From the NCBI GenBank assembly GCA_963664465.2, contig CAXXSU010000004.1, positions 62,001 through 126,000 of the forward strand: 64,000 nt of DNA, written 5' to 3'. This document shows, one piece after another, positions 9,111 to 19,441 of this stretch; positions within the stretch are counted from its first letter, which is position 1; each line of letters opens with the position of its first letter. The stretch is from CAVOAK01 sp963664465. GTDB taxonomy: Bacteria; Pseudomonadota; Alphaproteobacteria; UBA8366; CAVOAK01. Made by a program: the position numbers and the translations under genes. Below the pieces are notes generated by a model that saw nothing but the letters and a program-made list of their open reading frames with translations, had not been told where the DNA came from and searched no databases.

Positions 9111-10560
9111 GGCGATGTCCCTATCTCTGTTGAAATTCGTGGGGCAGGCATCGCTGGTTGATGAGGCTATGCTGCCTTCATGATGGTTTCAATGGCACTG
9201 TCGGCGTGAGCCTTTCTCAAGTGCTCCTGGAGAGCGTTTTGGAGTATGGGCAGCTGACGATAGGCCTTGAGGCGACGGAAGGTTTTCTGGGCCTCCAGCA
9301 AGCCGGCGGCGGTCCATCTGAGCGCCATCTCGGCGTTCCTCCAGCATTTGACGTTGCGGGTGACCTGACGCACCGTGCCGAGCGCGTTCTCGATGATGTT
9401 GGTGCAGGCAAGCGAGCGCCGGAGTTCGTGCGGCAGGCCGAGGCGGATGACGGTGAGGATCTCGTCCAGCCCCTCCAGGATGCTGCCCGAGACGCCCGGT
9501 TCCTCATGCTCCAGACGCCGGGCCAGGTTGCGCAGCAGCCGTTCGGCCTTGTCTGCGTCGTCCTGGTCCCAGGCCTGACGGAGCGCCTTCTTGACGCTCG
9601 CATGCAAATGCAAGGGCAGGCGCTCGATGATGTTACGGCCCTTGTGGACCTGGCAGCGCTGGATGGCGGCGGCCACACCGAAGGTGTTGCGGATCGCTTT
9701 GCTGAGCGCCTTCGCGCCATCGACGATGAACAGCCGGGGCCGCGTCGGATCGAGCCCCCTGGCGAGGAGATTGTCGAGCAAGGCCTGGACGACGACAGTG
9801 TTCTCCGTCGCCCCCTCGACCACGGCCAGGACATGCTTGTCGCCGTTGCCATCGACGCCGATCGCCGCCACCAAGACATGGTCGCCGACATGCAGACCGT
9901 CGATCTGGATGACCAGCAGGTCGAGCTCCGAGAGGTCCGAGGCGAGCCAGGCCTTCATCTTCTTGCGCGACAGCGCCACAAAGCGCCGGGAAACGGCCGA
10001 CTTCGAGGTGCCGGCGCCACGCGCTTTCGCCAGGTCGCCCTCGGGCAGACGGACCGCGCGGTGGTACTTGCGGGTCGACACGTTCAGGACCATCAGGTTG
10101 AGCGCCCACTCGAGCAACAGGTTGCCGTCGCGCAGCACCTGCCAGCTCTCCAAACCCACCTCCTTGCCAGCATGGTCGCGAACCCGTGGCCGCTGCACTT
10201 TCACGCGGCCGCCGTGGTAGCCGATCTCGCTCTGCGTATGGCCCCAGCGATAACCCCGACGGTTCCCATGGCGACGATGTCGGGCCCCGCACACGGTCGT
10301 GGCGTCCCCCTCCATCATCTCGGCCAAGGCCTCGACCCCGGCCAGGAGACAGAACCGATCCACGCTGAGACGGACTGCGTCCATCGCGTCTGCCAGCGGC
10401 GGCATAGGAAACGAGGTGGCAAGGGCTTTCGGGCTACTGGAACTACGGATATTCTTTCCCATGGTGTCGTTCTCCCTCTTGGGTTTGCAGCACCCGGAGC
10501 CTAACGGCTCCAGGAGAGCGACACCTACCTCAACTTTTCAACATCGACCGGGACATCTCC
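9111..10560 (-). mobile_element. IS256-family element
   Basis: The ends are imperfect inverted repeats: GGCGATGTCCC at the left and the complement of GGAGATGTCCC at the right, each followed by TGTTGAAA. Both flanks share CTCCCTGGGGG, consistent with the 8-9 bp duplication of IS256 elements. The G run makes the exact left boundary uncertain by a few bases. It splits the helicase coding sequence at LPGG. Confidence 0.85.
9167..10462 (-). CDS. IS256-family (mutator-type) transposase
   Basis: A 431-residue protein of normal length. Catalytic aspartates are visible in LVIQIDGLHVGDH (about residue 195) and LFIVDGAKAL (about residue 255). The glutamate is in TNIIENALGTVR (about residue 365), and the CQVHKGRNIIERLP motif lies between them. 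No frameshift is visible. Only copy in this window. Confidence 0.9.
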   Translation of the reverse strand: MGKNIRSSSSPKALATSFPMPPLADAMDAVRLSVDRFCLLAGVEALAEMMEGDATTVCGARHRRHGNRRGYRWGHTQSEIGYHGGRVKVQRPRVRDHAGKEVGLESWQVLRDGNLLLEWALNLMVLNVSTRKYHRAVRLPEGDLAKARGAGTSKSAVSRRFVALSRKKMKAWLASDLSELDLLVIQIDGLHVGDHVLVAAIGVDGNGDKHVLAVVEGATENTVVVQALLDNLLARGLDPTRPRLFIVDGAKALSKAIRNTFGVAAAIQRCQVHKGRNIIERLPLHLHASVKKALRQAWDQDDADKAERLLRNLARRLEHEEPGVSGSILEGLDEILTVIRLGLPHELRRSLACTNIIENALGTVRQVTRNVKCWRNAEMALRWTAAGLLEAQKTFRRLKAYRQLPILQNALQEHLRKAHADSAIETIMKAA

Positions 10561-10920
10561 CTGGGGGATCCTTGTACGACTTGGCCAATGCAATGTTCCC
10601 GGGCCGTCGAATTATGCTCCATGAGCACTTTCGGTGCGTCGAGCCGATCATCCGCTTCAGCATGCAATTCTATACCGAGCCCATCATTCCGCTGCGGATA
10701 CCCAAGGCTTCTGAACGGCTCGATCCGCCATTGATCGATGTCTTCGTGCCGCACGGGAGAAAAGGCCGTGGGCAAGTCAATATGGCCGAGGTCGAAGCCA
10801 TCGTTGATGAGATTGAAAAGATTATCGATGACCCTTCCTATGAAGGCCGCTCTATCGGTGTGGTCTCGCTGATTGGGTCGAAGCAAGCCCATCAAATCCA
10901 GACGCAACTCTTTACCCGGA
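10561..10920 (+). pseudogene. SF1 helicase gene, segment 5, 3' truncated
   Basis: 120 codons starting GGSLYDLANAMFPGRR and running through HEHFRCVEPII (motif IV region) to QIQTQLFTR. The expected motifs V and VI and the C-terminus are absent: the frame runs into IS1595 copy C, and beyond that element lies an unrelated gene on the other strand. The helicase is therefore truncated as well as interrupted. Confidence 0.75.
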
Positions 10921-11959
10921 ATAGGGTATCCTATTCGCTCTCGTAGTGGCAAGATGTTGTGATGGCCGAGAATACTGCCCATCCCGTTGGCGGGATCGAT
11001 TACCCTCGCACGCTTATGGAATTTGACGACTGGTTCGCTTCTGAGGCCGCCTGTGCGGATTTTCTTCGGCGTGTCCGTTGGCCTGCCGGGTTTCGGTGTC
11101 CGGCCTGCGGGGGAACCGAGGCGTGGGTGACGGCCAGGGGCCAACAGCGATGTGCGGGATGCCAACGTCAGACGTCGCCGACCGCGGGGACGATCTTCGA
11201 GGGTACGCGGAAACCGTTGCGGCTTTGGTTCCAGGCGATGTGGTATGTGACGAATCAGAAGCACGGCGTCAGTGCGCTTGGGGTTCAACGAATACTCGGC
11301 CTGGGCGGTTATCAAACGGCTTGGACATGGCTCCATAAGCTGCGCCGGGCCATGGTTCGACCGGGCAGAGAGCTTCTGAATGGCGAGGTCGAGGTCGACG
11401 AAACCTATGTGGGCGGCCGGGAGGTTGGCGTTACGGGGCGGAAAACAAACAAGAAATCGATTGTCGCGATTGCCGCCGAAATCCGGGGTCGGGGCACCGG
11501 TCGTATCCGCATGGCGCGTGTCGAGGACGCATCCGCCGAGAGCCTCATTCCTTTCGTCCAAACGGCTGTGTGCCCGGGAGCAACGATTCGAACCGATGGC
11601 TGGCGAGCCTACAACGGTCTCACGGGAGTCGGCTTCGAACACCAGCCGAAAAATATTTCCGCCAGCGGCGACCCAGCCCACATTGTCATGCCCCAAGTTC
11701 ATCGGGTAGCCGGCCTCCTTGATCGGTGGTGGCTGGGTATTCACCATGGGGCTATTAGCGCCTCCCAGCTTGATTACTATCTGGACGAGTTCACGTTCCG
11801 CTTCAATCGCCGCCGATCCAAAGCTCGCGGCCTCCTGTTCTATCGACTCCTCCAGCAAGCAGTGCAACTGGAGCCCGTGCCATACAAGAAGCTCGTCGGG
11901 GGCAGACCCAGCCCTGCCCCCCAGATCTAGGCACTACGAGAGCGAATAGGATACCCTAT
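10921..11959 (+). mobile_element. IS1595-family element, copy C, no target duplication
   Basis: Full-length element with both ends intact, but the 8 bases outside the left end (TACCCGGA) do not match those outside the right end (TTCGGAAT). Every other clean copy here has a perfect 8-bp duplication. Genes on both sides are cut exactly at the element. The simplest reading is homologous recombination between two IS1595 copies. Confidence 0.95.
10962..11930 (+). CDS. IS1595 transposase, copy C
   Basis: Identical to the other copies (322 residues). The upstream codon is GTG, and ATG 10962 is the more likely start. Confidence 0.9.
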   Translation: MAENTAHPVGGIDYPRTLMEFDDWFASEAACADFLRRVRWPAGFRCPACGGTEAWVTARGQQRCAGCQRQTSPTAGTIFEGTRKPLRLWFQAMWYVTNQKHGVSALGVQRILGLGGYQTAWTWLHKLRRAMVRPGRELLNGEVEVDETYVGGREVGVTGRKTNKKSIVAIAAEIRGRGTGRIRMARVEDASAESLIPFVQTAVCPGATIRTDGWRAYNGLTGVGFEHQPKNISASGDPAHIVMPQVHRVAGLLDRWWLGIHHGAISASQLDYYLDEFTFRFNRRRSKARGLLFYRLLQQAVQLEPVPYKKLVGGRPSPAPQI

Positions 11960-12356
11960 TTCGGAATAACCGAAATAACCTCAGGAATCTGAGATCAACG
12001 GCGACGAAGAAACTTAGATAGAACGGCAGAATTGCAAATAGATCGATCAGCGCATACGGCGTCAAAACGTACTTAATTCGCGTCGTCCACGGTATTGCCT
12101 TGGTATCCGTCCGTTCTTCTACGCAGACCCAGAGCCGAACAAGATATTCAACCGTAAAGACAGCCACCGAAAACAGTTCAAATCCAAAAAAGAATTGGCC
12201 GTACGCCGTGCGGAGCGAGGCGACCGTCTCCAAGATAACCGCCGCAACATTTGTAATTATAAGGACGACCAGAAACGTATCGACGACGCGGCCAGGGCCT
12301 TCGCTCCGGCCGATTCCCTCGAGCATCAGAAAAGCGCGGGATCGCAATTCGTTCAT
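11960..12356 (-). pseudogene. Voltage-gated ion channel, N-terminal half
   Basis: The gene starts at ATG 12356 and reads about 132 residues before IS1595 copy C cuts it. Helices S1 to S3 are visible (VVDTFLVVLIITNVAAVIL; FELFSVAVFTVEYLVRLW; YALIDLFAILPFYL), and the arginine-rich S4 begins as LRFLRLFRLFR. The pore domain and any cytoplasmic domain are missing. It belongs to the Kv-like bacterial cation channels. Without a pore it cannot conduct. The other half may lie beside another IS1595 copy elsewhere in the genome. Confidence 0.8.
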
Positions 12357-12517
12357 GCACTCAGCCCCAAATCAGCAACCCTACCGACCGGCAGAACCTC
12401 GCCAGCGACTACCCATCCATGAGCGGTCCATCATAGGCGAGACAACAATCAGTGTCCGCAAATTCGAGAATTCGGAATAGTCGCTGAATTCGCCTGGGCG
12501 GCAGTCTGAAAAAAGCC

Positions 12518-15166
12518 TTAGGCGTTTTCGGCCAATGCCGATTCGATGGCATCGATTGCCGCGTCGGCGGCATCCCCGTTGGGTCCGCCGGCCTGCGCCA
12601 TATCGGGCCGGCCGCCACCGCCCTTGCCACCGACCGCCTTCGATCCGGTACGAACCAAATCAACCGCGCTGATACGATCGACAAGGTCGTCGGTGACACC
12701 GACAACAAGCGATACCGTGCCGTCATTGACCGACACCACCGCGACGACACCGGACTCGAGATTATGCTTCAGCGAGTCGACGAGCGGCTTCAGTTCCTTG
12801 GGCGGAATTCCATCGAGTCTGCGCGAGATAAACTTAATGCCGCCGATCTCGCGTGCCGCCGGCAGCGAACCGCCGTCACCACCAGTCGCCAAGCGGCGGC
12901 GCATCTCGCTGAGCTCGCGTTCCAGGCGGCGCTTATCATCAACCAACGTTGCAACCCTCTCCGGCAGGTCCGCGATCGGCGCTTTGGCCAGCGCCGACGC
13001 CGCGGTGAGAATGTGGCGGTGACTGTCAACATGGTTCAATGCAGCGTCACCGGTCAGCGCCTCAACCCGGCGTACGCCGGCCGCAACCGCGGACTCCTGG
13101 GTTATCTTGAAGAATCCGATATCGCCTGTACGCTCAACATGGGTGCCGCCGCAGAGCTCCGTCGAAAACGCCCGCGCCGAATCGCCACCCATCGATACGA
13201 CACGCACCTCTTCCCCATATTTCTCGCCGAACAGCGCGAGGGCGCCGGCCTCAACCGCGTCCTCAGGCGCCATCACCCGCGTCGAAACCGGCGTGTTCTC
13301 GCGAATACGCGCATTTACCTCACGCTCGACCATCGCCAGTTCATCATCGGTCATCGACTTGTGATGGCTGAAATCGAAACGCAGGTGGTCCGGCGCCACC
13401 AGCGATCCTTTCTGCGCAACATGGTCGCCAAGACTACGCCGGAGCGCTTCGTGCATAAGATGAGTAACTGAATGATTGGCCCGAAGGCGGGTTCGGCGGT
13501 CCGCGTCGACGCGCATCTCCAGCGCATCGCCGACGCTCAAACTGCCCTTCTTAACGCGGCCGGTATGCACGAAGAGATCGTTGAGTCGACGCTGCGTGTC
13601 CTCGACCACGAATTCCGTACCGTTCGCACCGATCAGTATGCCCGTGTCGCCGAGCTGCCCGCCGGCCTCGCCATAAAACGGCGTCTGATTGGTAATAACC
13701 GACACGGCTGTATCTTCACCGGCTGAGGCTGCCGGCTTGCCCTCGACCAAGAGGGTCAGGACCAACCCTTCCGCCGACACGCCACCGTACCCGAGAAATT
13801 CGCTGGCACCGGTCGTCTCCCGCACCTGATACCAGACCTCGTCGGTCGCAGCATCACCGGACCCGGACCAGGCCTTGCGAGCCTCGGCGCGCTGACGCTC
13901 CATGGCGCGTTCAAAGGCCTCGCTATCCAACTGCCGGCCCTGTCCGCGCAAAATATCCTGCGTCAAATCGAGTGGGAACCCGTACGTATCGTAAAGGCGA
14001 AATGCGACCTCGCCGTCAAATGCCGTATCCGGCTCGAGTTCCCCTATTGCGTCCTCCAACAGCTTCAAGCCGCGCCCGAGCGTCTTCTTGAAGCGGGTTT
14101 CCTCGAGCCGCAGGGTCTCGGTGATCAAGGCCTCGGCCCTGGCCAGTTCCGGAAACGCCTGGCTCATCAGCTGCACCAACGCCGGCACCAGGCGCCACAT
14201 CAACGGCTCTTGCGATCCCAGCAAGTGAGCGTGGCGCATCGCACGGCGCATGATGCGGCGCAAAACATACCCGCGACCCTCATTGGACGGCAGCACGCCG
14301 TCGGCGATCAGGAAACTGCATGCGCGCAGGTGATCGGCGATGACACGATGCGATACCGCCTGCTCGCCATCAACGGCAGTGCCACTCGCCTCGGCGGAGG
14401 CGACAACCAGCCGACGCAGCAAATAAGTGTCGTAGACGTCGAGCTTGCCCTGAAGCACAGCGGATATGCGTTCGAGGCCCATGCCCGTGTCGATAGACGG
14501 CTTTGGCAACTCGATGCGTTCATCGGCCGAAATTTGTTCGAACTGCATGAACACAAGGTTCCAGATCTCAACGAACCGATCGCCGTCCTCCTCGGCACTG
14601 CCCGGTGGACCGCCCGGAACCTCGGGACCATGATCATAGAAAATCTCGGAACACGGGCCGCAGGGGCCGGTTTCGCCCATCGCCCAAAAATTGTCAGATG
14701 TGGCAATGCGGATGAGTTGCGACTCTTCGAGACCGGCAATCTTGCGCCAAAGTCCATGCGCCTCCTCGTCCTCGGCATAGACAGTGACCAACAACCGGTC
14801 CCGTGGCAGACCAAACTCCTTTGTAATGAGATTCCAGGCCAATTCGATGGCAACGTCCTTGAAATAGTCGCCGAACGAAAAATTCCCAAGCATCTCGAAA
14901 AATGTGTGATGGCGCGCGGTGTAGCCGACATTCTCCAGATCGTTGTGCTTGCCACCGGCGCGGACGCATTTCTGCGAGGTCACCGCGCGCGCGTATGGCC
15001 GCTGCTCGGCACCGACGAAGACGTTTTTGAACTGGACCATGCCCGCATTGGTAAACATGAGCGTCGGATCGTTGCTCGGGACAAGCGGTGACGATGCGAC
15101 AACCTCGTGGTCGTGGCGTTTGAAATAGTCAAGAAACGCGGTGCGAATTTCGTCAGCGCTGGCCAT
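12518..15166 (-). CDS. alaS: Alanyl-tRNA synthetase
   Basis: An 882-residue class II aminoacyl-tRNA synthetase that charges tRNA-Ala. I chose ATG 15166 (MASADEIRTAFLDYF) because AlaS proteins start with this segment; an in-frame ATG at 15223 would add 19 unlikely residues. The catalytic domain shows PTLMFTNAGMVQFKNVF and RHHTFFEMLGNFSFGDYF near residue 100. The editing domain has HSVTH near residue 563 and CGGTH near residue 672, the zinc/editing ligands. The C-terminal oligomerisation domain ends with the Gly-rich GGKGGGGRPDMAQAGG. Intact. It lies downstream of recA, a common alphaproteobacterial pairing. Confidence 0.97.
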   Translation of the reverse strand: MASADEIRTAFLDYFKRHDHEVVASSPLVPSNDPTLMFTNAGMVQFKNVFVGAEQRPYARAVTSQKCVRAGGKHNDLENVGYTARHHTFFEMLGNFSFGDYFKDVAIELAWNLITKEFGLPRDRLLVTVYAEDEEAHGLWRKIAGLEESQLIRIATSDNFWAMGETGPCGPCSEIFYDHGPEVPGGPPGSAEEDGDRFVEIWNLVFMQFEQISADERIELPKPSIDTGMGLERISAVLQGKLDVYDTYLLRRLVVASAEASGTAVDGEQAVSHRVIADHLRACSFLIADGVLPSNEGRGYVLRRIMRRAMRHAHLLGSQEPLMWRLVPALVQLMSQAFPELARAEALITETLRLEETRFKKTLGRGLKLLEDAIGELEPDTAFDGEVAFRLYDTYGFPLDLTQDILRGQGRQLDSEAFERAMERQRAEARKAWSGSGDAATDEVWYQVRETTGASEFLGYGGVSAEGLVLTLLVEGKPAASAGEDTAVSVITNQTPFYGEAGGQLGDTGILIGANGTEFVVEDTQRRLNDLFVHTGRVKKGSLSVGDALEMRVDADRRTRLRANHSVTHLMHEALRRSLGDHVAQKGSLVAPDHLRFDFSHHKSMTDDELAMVEREVNARIRENTPVSTRVMAPEDAVEAGALALFGEKYGEEVRVVSMGGDSARAFSTELCGGTHVERTGDIGFFKITQESAVAAGVRRVEALTGDAALNHVDSHRHILTAASALAKAPIADLPERVATLVDDKRRLERELSEMRRRLATGGDGGSLPAAREIGGIKFISRRLDGIPPKELKPLVDSLKHNLESGVVAVVSVNDGTVSLVVGVTDDLVDRISAVDLVRTGSKAVGGKGGGGRPDMAQAGGPNGDAADAAIDAIESALAENA

Positions 15167-15362
15167 GGTACTCAAGTGGTTGGTCGGATCCACGATGCCA
15201 AAAAATGGCAGCGAGCGCGACACCGCTCCGGGCCAATCAACCCGCCGGATTATCGCTCCTGCCGGTCGCTGCTTTTATCGCGCGCATGGACGAGTGTAAA
15301 CAGACCTGCAACATGAGAGCGGGTCTACCGACAGTCAAAACTCCAATTTTCAATCAAACGAA

Positions 15363-15400
15363 TGCGACCCCAGAGCCGGATCATTGGCTCGGGAGTCGCA
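15363..15400 (-). terminator. Hairpin between recA and alaS
   Basis: TGCGAC...GAGCC pairs with GGCTC...GTCGCA around the loop GGATCATT, giving a strong stem with two small mismatches. It lies 25 bases after the recA stop and is followed on the minus strand by a moderately T-rich stretch. Probably the recA terminator, though the U-tract is weak. Confidence 0.55.
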
Positions 15401-15424
15401 GGAAATATTGCGGAGTGGAGCGGA

Positions 15425-16534
<1,110 letters not shown>

Positions 16535-16612
16535 GGCTCATTCCCTCCTTATTTCACAGGCACGGATGTGATGCAATGGAGGCGAATGTACATGATTTGT
16601 TCTTTAATACAA

Positions 16613-16627
16613 GTTCTTTCTTTGTTC
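16613..16627 (-). promoter_or_regulatory. LexA (SOS) box of recA
   Basis: GTTCTTTCTTTGTTC matches the alphaproteobacterial LexA operator GTTC-N7-GTTC exactly. It lies 79-93 bases upstream of the recA start. A third GTTC at 16599-16602 sits ten bases before the first half-site. This predicts LexA-repressed, damage-inducible recA. Confidence 0.8.
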
Positions 16628-16664
16628 TCAGCAGTCAGATACCGATACCAGCCTGCGAACCGCG

Positions 16665-17741
16665 TCAGGCAGGCGCCATCCGGCCTTCCAGGTTCCAGAC
16701 ATAACTGATGACTTCGGCCACAGCTTTGTAGTGCTCGGGGGGGATTTCCACGTCCACTTCGACCGCCGCGTAAAGCGCTTGCGCCAGCGGCGGGTTTTCG
16801 ACGATTGCGACATTATTCTCTTCGGCAATCTCGCGGATCCGCAGGGCGACCAGATCCTGCCCCTTGGCGACACACTTCGGCGCTTCCATCTCGTCGGGCT
16901 TATACTGCAAAGCGATCGCATAATGCGTCGGGTTGGTCACCACGACATCGGCTTCCGGCACAGCCGACATCATCCGCAATCGGGCCCGATCGGTGCGGAT
17001 CTGGCGCAGCTTCGATTTGATCAGCGGATCGCCTTCGGCCTGCTTGAACTCGTCCTTCAGCTCGACCTTCGTCATCCGCAGCTTCTTGAAATGCTGGTAG
17101 CGCTGAAAGACGACGTCGAGTCCGGCGACGACCGCCAGGATGGTGACGACGACGAGCAGGAGTTGCAGCGCCAAGCCGTCCATCACCCCCAGGACTTGCG
17201 GCAGCTCCATCATCGGCAATGTGTCGATGCGTTTGAACTCGGGGATCAACACCATGACACCGACGACAGAGACGATGGAGATCTTGATCAAGCCTTTGAC
17301 GAATTCGCCGGCATTGGTCGCCGAGAAGATTTTCTTTGCCCCACCCTTCAGGCTGATATTTTCGAGCTTAGGCTCGAGCTTTTTCGGCGCAAATAGAAAC
17401 CCCTTTTGAACCACGTTGGCGCCAATGGCCGCCAGAACCAAAATTGAGATCGGCACGAGCAAAGCGCCGGCAACGCGTCTCACCAAGCCCCGCAGCGCAT
17501 CGCCGACGCCACTTTGGTTGAAGGGAACTTCGTGCGGCGATTCGATGAAACGGCTCAGCACGAACGTTATTTCGAACATCATCTTTGGCATCAGCACTGC
17601 AAAGACGATGGTGCCCGCGATCAGCATGATCCAGGTGTTGAGGTCACGGCTCGATGGAACGGTGCCACGCTCGCGCGCCTGCTCGATCTTTCGCAGCGTT
17701 GGTTCTTCGGTTTTTTGTGATTCGTCGGCTTGTTCTGACAT
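16665..17741 (-). CDS. flhB: Flagellar export-gate protein FlhB
   Basis: A 358-residue inner-membrane switch protein of the flagellar type III secretion system. It has a charged N-terminus (EKTEEPT-like: SQKTEEPTLRKIEQARERG), four hydrophobic segments (about residues 35-60, 85-115, 145-170 and 185-215), and a cytoplasmic C-domain with the autocleavage motif NPTH at about residues 268-271. Last gene of the flgB-flgC-fliE-fliQ-fliR-flhB operon. It appears intact. Confidence 0.95.
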   Translation of the reverse strand: MSEQADESQKTEEPTLRKIEQARERGTVPSSRDLNTWIMLIAGTIVFAVLMPKMMFEITFVLSRFIESPHEVPFNQSGVGDALRGLVRRVAGALLVPISILVLAAIGANVVQKGFLFAPKKLEPKLENISLKGGAKKIFSATNAGEFVKGLIKISIVSVVGVMVLIPEFKRIDTLPMMELPQVLGVMDGLALQLLLVVVTILAVVAGLDVVFQRYQHFKKLRMTKVELKDEFKQAEGDPLIKSKLRQIRTDRARLRMMSAVPEADVVVTNPTHYAIALQYKPDEMEAPKCVAKGQDLVALRIREIAEENNVAIVENPPLAQALYAAVEVDVEIPPEHYKAVAEVISYVWNLEGRMAPA

Positions 17742-17742
17742 G

Positions 17743-17772
17743 TTCTATACAGGCTCGTTCTATACAGGCTCG
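17743..17772. repeat. 15-bp tandem duplication at the fliR/flhB junction
   Basis: TTCTATACAGGCTCG occurs twice in a row. The unit contains the fliR stop codon, so the duplication repeats the stop and simply lengthens the spacer to flhB. Confidence 0.9.
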
Positions 17773-18524
17773 AAGAATGCCATCATCGATGTCTCGAACG
17801 CATCGAGAAACCAGAGAATGCCCGCGCTAAGGGTCACCGAAAACATCGTCAACCCAAGCAGAATTTGCAGCGGAAGACCAATGAAGAAGACTTGAAACTG
17901 AGGCATCAACCGCGCCAGCAAGCCAAGCCCGAGATAAAAGATCGTGCCGACGACGATGAAGGGCGACGCAACCTGGATGCCAAGGCGGAAGCTCGAAGCG
18001 ACCAGGCGTGCGATTGCGTCGGAGAAATCCTCGAACATTGGCGGCACGCCAGGCGCAAACATCGCATAGCTGTCGACCAAAGCCATCAGCATGAGGTGAT
18101 GGGTGTCCGTCGCGAAGATCAGCAACACGCCCATCAGCGTCAGAAATACCGCCGTAAAAGCACCCTGATCCGGCATTAGCGGGTTGAAGAGCGAGGCAAA
18201 TCCGAAGCCGCCCATGACCGACATCACCGTGCCTGCGGTCGCGAGCGCAGAAATCATCAATCGCGCTACGGAACCGATGAAGATGCCAATAATTATCTCG
18301 CTGCCGATGATTACGAACATGCGGATCGGACTAGCCGGCAACGCCGGCATACTGTCTTGCAAAAGCGGCGCTATGACCACCGTCAGCAGCAGCGCGAACA
18401 AAAGCCGGATTCTTGGTGCCACATACGCCTCACCGATACCCGGCAGTAGCATCATCGCCGACCCGATCCTTGCGAATACCAGTCCGTAGGCAAAGATCTC
18501 AACAGGTAGGAGATCCGCCAGCAT
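17760..18524 (-). CDS. fliR: Flagellar export-gate protein FliR
   Basis: A 254-residue polytopic membrane protein of the flagellar export gate, of normal length and intact. It starts LPVEIFAYGLVFARIGSAMMLLPG and has about six hydrophobic helices, including FAVFLTLMGVLLIFATDTHH-like central segments. Five bases separate it from fliQ upstream, so they are translated from one message. Confidence 0.95.
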   Translation of the reverse strand: MLADLLPVEIFAYGLVFARIGSAMMLLPGIGEAYVAPRIRLLFALLLTVVIAPLLQDSMPALPASPIRMFVIIGSEIIIGIFIGSVARLMISALATAGTVMSVMGGFGFASLFNPLMPDQGAFTAVFLTLMGVLLIFATDTHHLMLMALVDSYAMFAPGVPPMFEDFSDAIARLVASSFRLGIQVASPFIVVGTIFYLGLGLLARLMPQFQVFFIGLPLQILLGLTMFSVTLSAGILWFLDAFETSMMAFFEPV

Positions 18525-18529
18525 CGATG

Positions 18530-18796
18530 TCAGCTAATATTGATAATGCGGTCGACGGCAACGCCCATAAACACGGTCAACTCATTGATTATGAACGGCA
18601 ATAAGGCCATGGGCACAAAAAACATGACGATGATCTTGGGCACAAACGTCAGCGTCATTTCTTGGATTTGCGTCAGTGCCTGAACAATGGCGATGATCAC
18701 GCCGGTAACCAAAGAGGTCAACATAATCGGCGCGCCGATCTTCAACAGCGTAAAGATCGCCTCGCGTCCGAAATCAATCGCTTCAGCTTCATTCAT
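18530..18796 (-). CDS. fliQ: Flagellar export-gate protein FliQ
   Basis: An 88-residue protein with two transmembrane helices (about residues 15-40 and 52-75), containing APIMLTSLVTGVIIAIVQAL and QIQEMTLTFVPKI, the FliQ hallmark. It forms part of the export gate with FliP and FliR. Intact. Confidence 0.95.
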   Translation of the reverse strand: MNEAEAIDFGREAIFTLLKIGAPIMLTSLVTGVIIAIVQALTQIQEMTLTFVPKIIVMFFVPMALLPFIINELTVFMGVAVDRIINIS

Positions 18797-18950
18797 GGAG
18801 GACTGTGACCTCCGGTTGCCGCCGCGGATCGCTGCTCATGTCGCGCCGAGGGCTCTAATTGCTGAAGTATAACGCATCACCGCGGCGAACTCGTGCAACC
18901 AGGCGCAGCGTGATAGGTCAATCTGAGATTTCCGCAGGTTCTGCCCACAC

Positions 18951-19259
18951 CTAGATCGGCATTTTCAAAATATCTTGATACGCGCCGATGATGCGATCGC
19001 GAACCGCGGTGACAGTTTGCAGCGTTATTTCGGCGTTTGACACTGCGATTGCGACGTCGGCGAGCGCGGCATTTCCGGCAATCGCCTCGACGGCCATCTT
19101 TTCGCCCTCCTTGCCAGTCGCGACGACCTCTTGGGCAACGTTCTTGACCATTTGCGCGAACGCACCGGTCTGCGATGTCTCGCGCGGTTCCATTCCCTGG
19201 CCACCAAGGCCTGCGGCCTTATTCATTGCCGCAACCGCTTCAGTAAACTTTACATCCAT
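18951..19259 (-). CDS. fliE: Flagellar hook-basal body protein FliE
   Basis: A 102-residue adaptor joining the MS ring to the rod. The C-terminal half shows the FliE signature SNAEITLQTVTAVRDRIIGAYQDILKMPI. An AGGAGG sequence lies just upstream of ATG 19259. A 154-base gap to fliQ holds no gene that I can see. Confidence 0.93.
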   Translation of the reverse strand: MDVKFTEAVAAMNKAAGLGGQGMEPRETSQTGAFAQMVKNVAQEVVATGKEGEKMAVEAIAGNAALADVAIAVSNAEITLQTVTAVRDRIIGAYQDILKMPI

Positions 19260-19441
19260 GTTGCGTTCCTCCTCGCCGGATACCGGCCTTCCAAATTGTA
19301 TACTAGCGCAAGAGATCGAGTGTGCGCTGCAACATTGATTTCGTCACCTCAATTACGCTCAGGTTGGCCTCGTAGCTGCGCTGCGCCTCGCGCATATCCA
19401 TTACCTCGACCAACGTGTTTATGTTGGGCAGACTTACATAA

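Noticed and set aside
10530..11867. Long antisense frames opposite IS1595 copies (also near 45,509, 51,061 and 61,731)
   Set aside because: They repeat in every IS copy and are antisense shadows of the transposase, with no family features.
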